From: Clostridium folliculivorans
GTDB taxonomy: Bacteria; Bacillota; Clostridia; Clostridiales; Clostridiaceae
Length of the DNA: 64,000 nucleotides
Assembly (NCBI RefSeq): GCF_024341905.1
Contig: NZ_BQXY01000002.1
Span: forward strand, 186,001 to 250,000
Direction: 5' to 3'
Part shown: positions 42,773 through 51,710 of the stretch, in pieces
How the letters are laid out: the number at the start of each line of letters is the position of its first letter
How positions within the stretch are numbered: position 1 is the stretch's first letter
Made by a program: the position numbers and the translations under genes
The notes under the pieces: model-generated
Databases searched by the model: none
The model's input: only the letters and a program-made list of their open reading frames with translations
What the model was told of the DNA's origin: nothing

Positions 42773-44134
42773 TTAATGAACTACTAGATTATTTATCCAC
42801 TTCTTAGATGCAATCCTAGGAAAGCCAACAATAAACTTAGCTATTTCCTCCATAAATACGAATATATAAACTTTATCTATCGGCATATGAAAGTATAATC
42901 CTGCTAGAGCAACCAAAGGCACCCCTACAAGCCACATTCCACCAATATCAAGTAGTAGACAAAACTTCGTATCGCCACCGCTTCTAAGTATACCAACAAC
43001 ATTTGTATAATTGAATACCTTTATACAAAGGAAGATACCGAGTATATGAAGTAATGATTTAGAGTAATTGTGAACTTCAGGAGATACACTATAAGCAAAT
43101 AAAATAGACGGAGCTCCTAAATATATTATAAGTCCTACAATAACACCAATAAGTGGATTCATTATTATAAATCGTTTAGCATATAGAAAAGCAGTCTTTT
43201 CATCCTTTTGTCCTATCTTTTGTCCTATCATTATTGCAGCAGCATTCCCAAATCCTAAAAACACAACCATTGCAAGTCTATCAATAGTACTTACTATATT
43301 AGTAGATGCAACAATAGCTGTGCCCATATGTGCGTATACAACTGAATAAATAGTAACCCCTAATGCCCAGAAACTTTCATTTAAAATAACAGGTATAGTT
43401 ATCTTAAAGAATCTTTTAGCAAATTCCAGTGATATGTCTAATAGTTCTTTTGGTTTTGCTGCGAGAGGGAATTTGAATTTATAAACAACAAATATCATTA
43501 ATATAAATTCTACAATACGGGCTATCAATGTACCTAAAGCAGATCCATATACTCCAAGTCCAGGAATACCAGCCACACCATATACTAGAGTGAAATTTAG
43601 AACTGTGTTTATAGCTAGTGCAATAATACTTACTACCATCGGTGCTTTTACCTGTCCCAAGCTACGTAAGGTTGCAGCATAAGCAAATGATATTGCGGTA
43701 ACTATATAACTAAGACAGATTATTCTTAAATAATTTGCACCCATTTTTATAACTGCTGGATCATTAGAGAAAATACTCATTATTGGTCTAGGAAAAAGTA
43801 AAGCAGCAATTGTAAATGCTGACGACACAGTTATTGCAGTAATAAGACATATTCCTAGAACTCTTTTAATATTCTTCAAGTCCTTTTTTCCCCAGTATTG
43901 CGCTGTAAAAATAGAAGCGCCACTTACTACACCAAACAACACTAGATTTAACAAGAAAAACATTTGGTTAGCTAGTCCAACACTCGCAATTGCAACTTCC
44001 CCCAGTCCTCCAATAATTATATTGTCAAATAAATTTAGCGAAGACAATATAAAATTTTGAAGTGCTATGGGGAAGGCTAGCTTTATAGTGTCTCTGAAAA
44101 ATTTTTTGTCATCAAATAAAGATAATAAGTTCAT
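42773..44134 (-). CDS. MATE-family efflux transporter
   Basis: This ~453-residue membrane protein has twelve spans and two MatE halves (first half FILSSLNLFDNIIIGGLGEV, second half VTIYSVVYAHMGTAIVASTN). MATE proteins export cationic drugs or metabolites using Na+ or H+. The ATG at 44134 has a GGAGG site; the upstream in-frame ATG at 44161 lacks one. It is distinct from the MATE protein at 62188 (DinF/NorM-type halves differ). Substrate unknown. Confidence 0.9.
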   Translation of the reverse strand: MNLLSLFDDKKFFRDTIKLAFPIALQNFILSSLNLFDNIIIGGLGEVAIASVGLANQMFFLLNLVLFGVVSGASIFTAQYWGKKDLKNIKRVLGICLITAITVSSAFTIAALLFPRPIMSIFSNDPAVIKMGANYLRIICLSYIVTAISFAYAATLRSLGQVKAPMVVSIIALAINTVLNFTLVYGVAGIPGLGVYGSALGTLIARIVEFILMIFVVYKFKFPLAAKPKELLDISLEFAKRFFKITIPVILNESFWALGVTIYSVVYAHMGTAIVASTNIVSTIDRLAMVVFLGFGNAAAIMIGQKIGQKDEKTAFLYAKRFIIMNPLIGVIVGLIIYLGAPSILFAYSVSPEVHNYSKSLLHILGIFLCIKVFNYTNVVGILRSGGDTKFCLLLDIGGMWLVGVPLVALAGLYFHMPIDKVYIFVFMEEIAKFIVGFPRIASKKWINNLVVH

Positions 44135-44216
44135 AAAAGTAACCTCCATAACATTAGCCATATAATTATAGCATAGTTTGGTGGTATTATCATACTAGTC
44201 TAATTTAATAGACTTA

Positions 44217-44582
44217 CTATTTAAGCTTTCCTACTATAGGTAGATTGTTTAACACTTTGGTTCCATGGGCTGCTTGATTGATTTCTTGAGTGAGATCTTT
44301 GCCAGCAGTTATTCCATTTTTATGTTTACCATTATGCCAGTCCTCAGCATTTGTAACATCATATACAATACCACTTACTGCGGCATATGCTGGGTTTCCA
44401 TTTTGACCATCATATTTTTTTAGTTCATCTAAAGTAAAGGTTTTATCTGGTATAGATTGAGTAGTGCTTGAATTGTTTGTATTATTTTTATTTGAAGCTT
44501 CATTTGATTTTGTGCATCCAAATAAAGTAAAAGATAAAGTTAATACAAGCATACACATAATACTAAGTAGTTTTTTTACCAT
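44217..44582 (-). CDS. Cytochrome b5-like heme-binding lipoprotein
   Basis: This 121-residue protein has a lipoprotein signal peptide with lipobox LFGC (Cys23), a Ser/Asn/Thr-rich linker (~24-45) and a compact cytochrome b5-like domain (TLDELKKYDGQNGNPAYAAV, GIVYDVTNAEDW). The two presumed axial His are present in GKHKNGITAGKD (in place of HPGG) and INQAAHGTKVL. It would be anchored outside the membrane. It lies 55 bases upstream of, and on the same strand as, the MATE gene and could be co-transcribed. The redox partner is unknown. Confidence 0.85.
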   Translation of the reverse strand: MVKKLLSIMCMLVLTLSFTLFGCTKSNEASNKNNTNNSSTTQSIPDKTFTLDELKKYDGQNGNPAYAAVSGIVYDVTNAEDWHNGKHKNGITAGKDLTQEINQAAHGTKVLNNLPIVGKLK

Positions 44583-44921
44583 ATAATCATCTCCTTAGCT
44601 TATTTATTTGCTATTTAATTGAAAAATATTCTTTTCATTCTAAAGCTAGCGTATTTAGCCTTTGTATCACAACTGCTTAGAAGAGAGCAGTATTGTATGT
44701 TATATAAATGAATTGTATAGATTTTTGAAATTTATAAAAGATTTTAGATTTAGTTTAGAATTATTTAATAATTTCTTTCAATTAATTTTATAATCAACAT
44801 GTACAATAAAGATGTACTATTTCAATATAGAGATATTATTTTAAGTTGAATGGTGCATGTTTGTATAAGTCTTTGAATTTAATTATTGAATATATGTTTG
44901 ATTACATGGGAGGAATTTTGG
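44583..44921. other. Divergent gap between the cytochrome b5-like gene and the MacAB-like operon
   Basis: It is AT-rich and carries both promoters. No repeat, hairpin or further ORF is seen. Confidence 0.4.
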
Positions 44922-46127
44922 ATGAAAAAGAAAGTAATAGCTATAGTATTAGTAGCAATAGTAGTGGTTGGAGGATTAGGTTATGCTAGGAGCAGAAAAA
45001 ACACAACTCACTATTTAAGTGTGAAAACTGCAAGTGTATCAACTGGTGATATTCAATCCTATCTTTCAACTACTGCAACTATAAAATCTAAGAATAGTAA
45101 AGATTATTATCCAATCCAAGGTAAAGTAAAAAAGGTAAATGTAAAGGTTGGAGATTCCGTAACAAAGGGACAAGTACTTGTGGAATTTGATGTAACTGAT
45201 CCAAATATAAGTGTAAAGCAAGCTCAGATAAACTACGATAATGCAGTACTTGCAAAGCAGGTTCAAGTGAATGCAAATAATGCTCTTAAAAATAGCATAC
45301 CTGATTTAGATAAACAGATTTCTGATTTAAATAATCAAATTAATGAGGCGAAGAAGAATCCGCAGACTGCAAATAATATATCAGCATTACAGTCACAATT
45401 AGCAACGGTTCAGTCAAAAAGAGATGCTGCCTCAAAGCCACAATTTAGTGATGAACAGCTTAAGCAATCAGATAATACTATTGCACTTCAAAAAATTGCA
45501 TTAGATACCGCTAAAGATAACCTTTCAAAAAGTCAAAGTACAATTGTAGCTGATTTTGATGGAGTAGTAACTGCATTAAATGTTGCAGAGGGCGCAGCTA
45601 CAGTAGCTGCAGCTCAACCAGCGATAACAATACAGGATGTGAATAATTTAAAGGCTGTTATGTCAGTTGGAAAGTTTGATGCTGCGAAAATTCAACTTGG
45701 ACAAGAAGCAGTTATAAAAAGTGGAGATAAAAAGTTAAAAGGAAAGGTTTCATTTATTGGACCATCTGCAAAAACTACTACATCTGCAACCGGTACTGAA
45801 TCAACACTTCCAGTAGAAATAGATATATTAGATAAACCAGACGGATTAAAGATTGATTTTGACACAGATGTAGATGTACTTCTTGGACAAGTAAACAATG
45901 TAATAAAAGTACCAGCTGAAAGTTTAAGAACAGATAAAAATGATAGGAACTATTTATATGTTATAAGTGGCGGTAAAGCAGTAGAGAAAGAAGTAAAACT
46001 TGGACTTCAATCTGATATGGAGGCTCAAGTAACTGAAGGGTTAAGCAATGGAGATAAAGTTATTCTTAATCCGAGTTCAAGTGTTAAGAATGGGGTAACA
46101 GTTAAAGAAGCGGGTGATGGTAAGTAA
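44922..46127 (+). CDS. HlyD/MacA-like membrane fusion (adaptor) protein
   Basis: This ~401-residue adaptor has an N-terminal membrane anchor (KKKVIAIVLVAIVVVGGLGY), a split biotinyl-lipoyl domain (KGQVLVEFDVTDP and QSTIVADFDGVVTALN), a coiled-coil hairpin (~95-190) and a beta-barrel domain. In Gram-positive bacteria such proteins assist FtsX-type ABC transporters in exporting peptides or drugs or in sensing the envelope. ATG 44922 with GGAGG at 44910 is the start; an upstream TTG frame is rejected. The stop overlaps the ATPase ATG (TAATG). First gene of a six-gene operon. Confidence 0.9.
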   Translation: MKKKVIAIVLVAIVVVGGLGYARSRKNTTHYLSVKTASVSTGDIQSYLSTTATIKSKNSKDYYPIQGKVKKVNVKVGDSVTKGQVLVEFDVTDPNISVKQAQINYDNAVLAKQVQVNANNALKNSIPDLDKQISDLNNQINEAKKNPQTANNISALQSQLATVQSKRDAASKPQFSDEQLKQSDNTIALQKIALDTAKDNLSKSQSTIVADFDGVVTALNVAEGAATVAAAQPAITIQDVNNLKAVMSVGKFDAAKIQLGQEAVIKSGDKKLKGKVSFIGPSAKTTTSATGTESTLPVEIDILDKPDGLKIDFDTDVDVLLGQVNNVIKVPAESLRTDKNDRNYLYVISGGKAVEKEVKLGLQSDMEAQVTEGLSNGDKVILNPSSSVKNGVTVKEAGDGK

Positions 46128-46819
46128 TGCTAGAGGTTAAAGATATAATTAAGAAGTATGTAAACGGAGATATTAATTTTACTGCACTTAAAGGTATAAA
46201 CCTTAAAATTGAAAAAGGTGAATTTACTTCTATAATGGGACCGTCAGGCTCTGGTAAATCTACTTTGATGAACATAATCGGATGTTTAGATAGAATGGAT
46301 AGCGGAACATATATTTTAAATGAACAAAACGTATCAAATCTTGATGATAAAGAATTAGCTTTTATTAGAAACAAAGAAATAGGATTTGTTTTTCAGGCAT
46401 TCAATCTACTACCTAGAATGACAATCTTAGAGAATGTTGAACTTCCTATGGTATACGCTGGTATACCTAAAAAGATTAGAAGAGAAAAAGCTTTAGTAGC
46501 TCTTGATAAGGTTGGTCTTGGTGATAGAGTAAAGCATAAACCAAATGAAATTTCAGGAGGTCAAAAACAGAGAGTTGCTATTGCTAGAGCAATAGTGAAT
46601 ACTCCGGCAGTAATAATGGCAGATGAGCCTACTGGAAATCTAGATACTCAGTCTTCTATAGAAATAATGAAAATATTCCAGGACTTAAATAACGACGGTG
46701 CAACTGTTATAATGGTTACTCATGAACCAGATATAGCACAGCACACAAAAAGAATAGTTAGGTTCAAGGATGGACTAATAGTTGATGACTACTTAGTCGA
46801 AAATAGAATAATTCTATAG
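46127..46819 (+). CDS. MacB/LolD-type ABC transporter ATPase
   Basis: This 230-residue ATPase has Walker A MGPSGSGKSTLMNI, Q-loop IGFVFQAFNLLP, signature EISGGQKQRVAIARA and Walker B AVIMADEPTGNLD with the H-loop in MVTHEPDI. The LIGCLDRMDSG-like sequence after Walker A is typical of the MacB/LolD/FtsE group. It energises the permease 12 bases downstream and is coupled by overlap to the adaptor gene upstream. Confidence 0.95.
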   Translation: MLEVKDIIKKYVNGDINFTALKGINLKIEKGEFTSIMGPSGSGKSTLMNIIGCLDRMDSGTYILNEQNVSNLDDKELAFIRNKEIGFVFQAFNLLPRMTILENVELPMVYAGIPKKIRREKALVALDKVGLGDRVKHKPNEISGGQKQRVAIARAIVNTPAVIMADEPTGNLDTQSSIEIMKIFQDLNNDGATVIMVTHEPDIAQHTKRIVRFKDGLIVDDYLVENRIIL

Positions 46820-46831
46820 GAGGTAAAACTA

Positions 46832-48058
46832 ATGAATATAATAAGTAGTTTACTAGAAAACTTCAAAATGGCAATTGATAGTATCATATCTAATAAAATG
46901 CGTTCTTTTCTAACGATGCTTGGTATAATTATAGGAATAAGCTCAGTTATAGCAATTATATCGTTAGGAGCAGGTGGTCAGGAGTCTATAACAGGTGAGT
47001 TTGAAAAGCTTGGTTCGTCAACTGTAAATGTATCTACTGACACAACAAAGGCATCTGAAAGTGATATGATAACTTTTGAAGATATAAAACAAATAAGAAA
47101 CAAGGTGGACACTGCAAAATATGTAGCTCCTAGTGTATCTAAAACTGGAGTAGCTATTTCTGACACAAGTAATAAAAGAGCAAGTATATCTGGGACCAAT
47201 ACAGACGGATTTATAATACAAAACACTGAATTCTTATATGGAAGAGCTTTTAATGAAAGAGAATATACAGAAGGAAAAAACGTAGTTATAATTGATGAGG
47301 ATTCTGCAAACGACTTGTTTGGGTATACAGACGTTACAGGAAAGAGTATTAAAATTGGATCTGCAAAATCTCCAATTAAAGCTACAATAATAGGGGTTAC
47401 TGTTTCACCTTTTGGATCTACTTTCAAAAATATGGGTAGAAATCAAAGACCAGGTATATTCTATGTGCCTGCTACATTACTACAAAATATGTACTCAAAT
47501 GAATTTTCTATTGATAAAATAAGCATAATGGCTTCCGATAAAGATACTTTAGAAGAAACAGGCAATAGTGCAAAAAACGTATTAGAAAGTAGACATAATA
47601 ACAGAGGAAAAGATATTTATACTGCTCAGGGAGCATTAAGTCAGCTTGATCAAATTAATAATGTACTTGGAATTTTCACTACTTTTATAGGAGCTGTTGC
47701 TGCTATATCACTTATTGTAGGTGGTATAGGCGTAATGAATATTATGTTAGTTTCAGTAACTGAAAGAACTAGAGAAATAGGTATAAGAAAAGCAATAGGT
47801 GCTACAACTAATAAGATACTTCTTCAATTTTTAACAGAATCAGTTATAATTTCTCTTATAGGAGGAATCATAGGATTGCTTGTTGGAATAATAGGCGCTT
47901 ATGGAATAGGAAGTTTTGCAAGTATTACACCATCTTTATCAATATCTGCAATTATAGGAGTAATAGCTTTTTCTTCAGCAGTAGGAATTTTCTTTGGAAT
48001 TTACCCTGCTAGAAAAGCTGCTAAGCTAGATCCTATTGAAGCGTTAAGATATGAGTAA
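46832..48058 (+). CDS. MacB/FtsX-type ABC transporter permease
   Basis: This 408-residue permease has the four-span MacB layout: an N-terminal span (LTMLGIIIGISSVIAIISLG), a ~220-residue extracytoplasmic MacB_PCD domain, and three C-terminal spans with the conserved VTERTREIGIRKAIGATTNK loop and the GIYPARKAAKLDPIEALRYE ending. It forms a mechanotransmission-type exporter with the ATPase and the MacA-like adaptor. Likely substrates are antimicrobial peptides or other envelope-active compounds, but this is inference. Confidence 0.93.
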   Translation: MNIISSLLENFKMAIDSIISNKMRSFLTMLGIIIGISSVIAIISLGAGGQESITGEFEKLGSSTVNVSTDTTKASESDMITFEDIKQIRNKVDTAKYVAPSVSKTGVAISDTSNKRASISGTNTDGFIIQNTEFLYGRAFNEREYTEGKNVVIIDEDSANDLFGYTDVTGKSIKIGSAKSPIKATIIGVTVSPFGSTFKNMGRNQRPGIFYVPATLLQNMYSNEFSIDKISIMASDKDTLEETGNSAKNVLESRHNNRGKDIYTAQGALSQLDQINNVLGIFTTFIGAVAAISLIVGGIGVMNIMLVSVTERTREIGIRKAIGATTNKILLQFLTESVIISLIGGIIGLLVGIIGAYGIGSFASITPSLSISAIIGVIAFSSAVGIFFGIYPARKAAKLDPIEALRYE

Positions 48059-48084
48059 ACTTTATTAAATAGGGGTGAATTTAT

Positions 48085-48663
48085 ATGAAATTCGTAAATA
48101 AACTTACTATGACAAGATTGATTTTAGCAACAATCTTTTTAGTATTTATGTCTATAAAAGGAATACCTCATCGTAGAAGTATTGCTACAGCGGTGTTCAT
48201 TGCTGCTACCATGATAGATGTATTTTATGAGAACTTTATTAGGAAAGAGAATAAATCAGACAAATTAGTTGTTTTAATAAATTCATTGATTGATAAAATT
48301 CTTGTTACTACAGCTTTGATCTATTTAGTTGAAACAAATATAATTCCTAGTTTTGTAGCTGTAACCATTATATCGGTAGAGTTTGCAATTGGCGGACTTG
48401 TATCAATAGGTAATTCAGATGGGCTTTTGCTTGCAAAAAGTACTTTGGAAAAAGTAAAAACTGTTTTCCAAATGAGTTCTATAATAATACTGCTTTCAAA
48501 AATGAGTATTGATTATAATTTTCATAAAGTAAAAGAATATGTAGCAAATAGCTTTATTGGTGTAATACCTTATATGGTATTGTATATCGCACTTTTAGTG
48601 ACAGTGATATATGCAGTTGACTATTTCTTTAAAAACAGACAATTTATTAATATTGATAGATAA
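48085..48663 (+). CDS. PgsA-like (CDP-alcohol phosphatidyltransferase-related) membrane protein with degenerate active site
   Basis: This 192-residue protein with about five spans resembles PgsA along its length: KLTMTRLILATIFLVFM at the start, INSLIDKILVTTALIYLVE, an FAIGGLVSIGNSDG segment and KVKTVFQMSSIIILLSK. The catalytic motif DGxxARx8Gx3Dx3D is largely lost in DVFYENFIRKENKSDKLVV (the first Asp, the Arg and the final Asp in LIDK remain, but the DG pair and central Asp do not). It is therefore probably not an active phosphatidyltransferase. Its position, 26 bases after the permease and 17 bases before the kinase, suggests an accessory role in this transport/sensing operon. Confidence 0.7.
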   Translation: MKFVNKLTMTRLILATIFLVFMSIKGIPHRRSIATAVFIAATMIDVFYENFIRKENKSDKLVVLINSLIDKILVTTALIYLVETNIIPSFVAVTIISVEFAIGGLVSIGNSDGLLLAKSTLEKVKTVFQMSSIIILLSKMSIDYNFHKVKEYVANSFIGVIPYMVLYIALLVTVIYAVDYFFKNRQFINIDR

Positions 48664-48680
48664 ATAAAAGGAGGGATTTC

Positions 48681-50123
48681 GTGTTCATAAAAAGGAAACT
48701 TAAGTTGACATATGTAACCATTCTTATTACTTCATTTTTACTTTTGACATGTTTAAGTAATATATTTATAGCATTAACAGAAAGCAATTCAAAATATGAT
48801 ATTTCAGGCAAGCTCGGAAAAGGTAACTTTGCATTCTTTACTGAACTTGTCACTGAGAATAATAAATTACTACAAAAAGTAAATAGTGAAGTTTTAAGTA
48901 CTCCAGATAACTTTTTAAATCATGATTATCTCCTCCAACTAGAAAATAGTTCAAATATGAAATATACTGGTATAGTAACTTTAGTTAACGATAAAATTGA
49001 TTATTCTTCAAATTTTATAAGAAAAGATTTAAGTGAAGATGCATTAACTTCTTTTAATTCAAATTCTAATGATCAGTTTAAGAAGAAGATTATAATTTTA
49101 TGGAAACAGGACTTTACAACAAGTAAAAAGGATAAAGGTAGTATCTATTATATAATAGACCTTGAAAGCTATAAGAAAATGTTTAAGCAAAATGTTTTAA
49201 TAGTTATGGTATTAGTTTTAATTATATTAATGGCTACTAACGGCATAATAACTTATTTTGTGTCAAAAAGCATTGTTAAGCCACTAAAAGAATTAGATAA
49301 GGGCGCAGGAGAAATTTTAAAAGGAAATTTGAATTATAAGCTTAATATTGACTCTAAAGATGAAATAGGAGAAGTTGCAGAAACTTTTGAGGAAATGAGG
49401 TTACGACTTAAGGAATCTCTAGAAATTCAAAATCAGTACGAAGAAAATCGTAAAGAACTTATTGCAAGTATATCTCATGATTTAAAAACTCCAATAACTT
49501 CAATTAAAGGTTATATAGAAGGAATTAAAGATGGGGTAGCTGACACTCCAGACAAAATGGAAAAGTACGTAAATACTATTTTGACGAAGGCAAATTACAT
49601 GGATAGTTTGATAAATGATTTATTCTTATATTCAAAGCTAGAATTGAATAAGGAACCTTTTAAATTTCAAACTGTTGATATGAATATTTATATTCAAGAT
49701 TGTGTTGAAGAAATAAATTTTGACCTTGATCAATCTAAAGTTGAATTGATAGCTGATGTACCTGAAAAGCCTACTTTGATTGATATAGATGTACAAAAAG
49801 TAAAAAGAGCTATTATGAATATAGTAGAAAACTCTATAAAGTACAGAACAGACAGTAAGCTTGCTATAAATATAGTTGTTAAGTCAAATAATGATTTGGT
49901 GACTGTTGAAATACGAGATAACGGAAAAGGAATTCCTAAAGAATCATTACCTTATATTTTTGAAAGATTTTATAGAGCAGACACTTCTAGAGAAACCGTT
50001 ATTGGTGGAAGTGGGCTAGGTCTTGCAATAGCCAAAAAGATTATGGATGAACACAATGGAAAAATTACAGTAAGTAGTGAATTGAACAAAGGTACATCTA
50101 TATTTCTTAGTTTCAAAAAATAA
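48681..50123 (+). CDS. Sensor histidine kinase with extracellular sensor (HAMP-HisKA-HATPase)
   Basis: This 480-residue kinase has a first span (~8-30), an extracellular sensor of ~140 residues, a second span (~172-194), HAMP (~195-247), HisKA with His266 in ASISHDLKTPIT and HATPase motifs IVENSIKYR, DNGKGIP and GSGLGLAIAKK. The catalytic half is closely similar to the kinase at 7954 (both have YEENRK.LIA.ISHDLKTPI), so they are paralogues with different sensors. The start is GTG, preceded by GGAGGG. It pairs with the regulator at 50171. Confidence 0.92.
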   Translation: MFIKRKLKLTYVTILITSFLLLTCLSNIFIALTESNSKYDISGKLGKGNFAFFTELVTENNKLLQKVNSEVLSTPDNFLNHDYLLQLENSSNMKYTGIVTLVNDKIDYSSNFIRKDLSEDALTSFNSNSNDQFKKKIIILWKQDFTTSKKDKGSIYYIIDLESYKKMFKQNVLIVMVLVLIILMATNGIITYFVSKSIVKPLKELDKGAGEILKGNLNYKLNIDSKDEIGEVAETFEEMRLRLKESLEIQNQYEENRKELIASISHDLKTPITSIKGYIEGIKDGVADTPDKMEKYVNTILTKANYMDSLINDLFLYSKLELNKEPFKFQTVDMNIYIQDCVEEINFDLDQSKVELIADVPEKPTLIDIDVQKVKRAIMNIVENSIKYRTDSKLAINIVVKSNNDLVTVEIRDNGKGIPKESLPYIFERFYRADTSRETVIGGSGLGLAIAKKIMDEHNGKITVSSELNKGTSIFLSFKK

Positions 50124-50170
50124 TGTAGTAGCATGTTTATAAAATTTTATATCTAGGTAGGTGAGATTTA

Positions 50171-50863
50171 ATGCAAAAAGTATTAATAATTGAAGATGAT
50201 GTGAGTATTGCAGATCTTGAAATGGATTATTTACAAATCAATGGTTTTGAGGTTGATATTGAAAATAATGGCGATAGCGGATTAGCAAAGGCTTTAAATG
50301 AAGACTATAATTTAATAATTTTAGATCTCATGCTTCCAGGTATAGGAGGATTTGAAATATGCAAAAAGATTCGTGCACAAAAAGAGATTCCGATAATCAT
50401 TGTATCTGCAAAGAAGGAAGACGTTGATAAAATGAGAGGATTAGGGCTTGGTGCAGATGATTATATGACTAAGCCGTTTAGTCCTAATGAAATGGTTGCT
50501 AGAGTTAAGGCTCATATCTCAAGATATGAAAGATTAAAAAGTGGTAATAGCATAATAGATAAAGAAATAATAGAAGTTAGAGGAATCTCAGTAGATAAAA
50601 CTGCAAGGAAGGTATATGTTAATGGTAAAGAAATAGAGTTTACATCAAAAGAATATGAACTTTTACTTTTACTATTAAATAACCCTAATAGAGTTTTTTC
50701 AAAAGAAGAATTATATGAAAGAATCTGGGGATTAGATCCTGTGGGCGGTATAGCAACAGTTACAGTTCATGTAAGAAGATTAAGAGAAAAAATAGAGTTT
50801 GATCCATCAAATCCAGAGTACATTGAAACTATATGGGGAATTGGATATAGATTTACTTTATAG
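50171..50863 (+). CDS. OmpR/PhoB-family response regulator
   Basis: This 230-residue regulator has a receiver domain with Asp52 in LIILDLMLPGIGG and Lys in TKPFSP, and a winged helix (FTSKEYELLLLLLNNPN, TVTVHVRRLREKIE, WGIGYRF). It is the last gene of the MacAB-like operon and a paralogue of the regulator at 9167. Autoregulation of the operon is likely. Confidence 0.94.
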   Translation: MQKVLIIEDDVSIADLEMDYLQINGFEVDIENNGDSGLAKALNEDYNLIILDLMLPGIGGFEICKKIRAQKEIPIIIVSAKKEDVDKMRGLGLGADDYMTKPFSPNEMVARVKAHISRYERLKSGNSIIDKEIIEVRGISVDKTARKVYVNGKEIEFTSKEYELLLLLLNNPNRVFSKEELYERIWGLDPVGGIATVTVHVRRLREKIEFDPSNPEYIETIWGIGYRFTL

Positions 50864-51261
50864 GTTACAATAAAAAAGATCACTGAAGGAAGCAGCTTCA
50901 GTGACTTTTTTGCTGTTTGAGAAAGTATAAAGTTTTTATGCTTGTTAAACCTAGATATTTTAACTATTTTACAAGCTTTTTATTGATACACAGTAAAAAA
51001 TAAAACTTATTCGCCTGCCAAATTTTCCTCATATACATTCGGAAAGGCAGATGCGTTAAAAAAGCTCGCTGAAGCAACCCACTTCAGCGACTTTTTTATT
51101 GTAAAAATTTATAAACTTAATTAAGTTTTAAATTTTATAACCGATAAATACATATTACAAAAAACATCAAAATACGACAAAAATTTAGTGGCGTTTTACA
51201 GATATTTAAATAATATTAATTTGATTAACTAAATTTTGTATCAGTAGAAGGGAGAAAATGA
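50864..51261. other. Gap occupied by a full R1 repeat
   Basis: Most of the gap is the R1 element at 50872-51097. The remaining ~160 bp is AT-rich and carries the promoter of the hemerythrin-like gene. Confidence 0.6.
50872..51097 (-). repeat. R1 dispersed repeat, full-length copy flanked by two terminator-like hairpins
   Basis: The element runs from hairpin 50872-50911 (CACTGAAG...CTTCAGTG, then T6) to hairpin 51058-51097 (CGCTGAAG...CTTCAGCG, then T6). In inverse orientation it contains CGCATCTGCCTTTCCGAATG, then GGAAAATTTGGCAGGCG, and ends AAACTTTATACTTTCTC. Copies lie at 54438, 60683, 57338, 19119 and 20710. The left hairpin serves as terminator of the MacAB-like operon. Confidence 0.7.
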
Positions 51262-51657
51262 ATGTTTGAGTGGTCTATGAAGTATGAAACAGGATCAAGT
51301 TTTATAGATGATAACCATAAAAAATTGTTTGAAATTGGCTACGATATAGTAACATTCATACAATCAGAAAGCAATGAAGTTAGTAGATGCCATCTCACAA
51401 ATGCTCTTAAAGATTTTATAACATATGCAAAATTTAGTTTTTCAATTGAAGAAGATTATATGTCGGAGATTGAATATGCAGAATTTGTGAGCCATAGGCA
51501 AGAACATTATTTTTTTATTAAAAGATTATGTTATTATGATTTTGATGAGATTATCACTAACAAGGAAAGCTCACAAACGTTGTTTGAATTTATATATTCA
51601 TGGCTAGACCAACACATGATTTCAGAAGATCTAAAGCTTTTTAATAAACAAATTTAA
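51262..51657 (+). CDS. Bacteriohemerythrin-like protein lacking one iron ligand
   Basis: This 131-residue four-helix protein begins FEWSMKYETGSSFIDDNHKKL as bacteriohemerythrins do. Ligand residues retained are His19 (DDNHKK), the Glu pair in FSIEED, His78 and His82 (VSHRQEH), His118 (WLDQHM) and Asp123. The His of the usual HFxxEE motif is Ser59 (AKFSFSIEED), so a normal diiron O2 site is doubtful. The next gene, 53 bases downstream, is a c-di-GMP sensor protein; oxygen or redox signalling to it is a reasonable guess. Confidence 0.82.
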   Translation: MFEWSMKYETGSSFIDDNHKKLFEIGYDIVTFIQSESNEVSRCHLTNALKDFITYAKFSFSIEEDYMSEIEYAEFVSHRQEHYFFIKRLCYYDFDEIITNKESSQTLFEFIYSWLDQHMISEDLKLFNKQI

Positions 51658-51710
51658 ATACAATTTTAAGTCGATGTAAAGTCTAAAATTGCTTTGCAGG
51701 GAGTCGTGAT

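Noticed and set aside
47018..47427. Long minus-strand frames antisense to the MacB-like permease
   Set aside because: They lie wholly inside a well-conserved coding region and show no family features.
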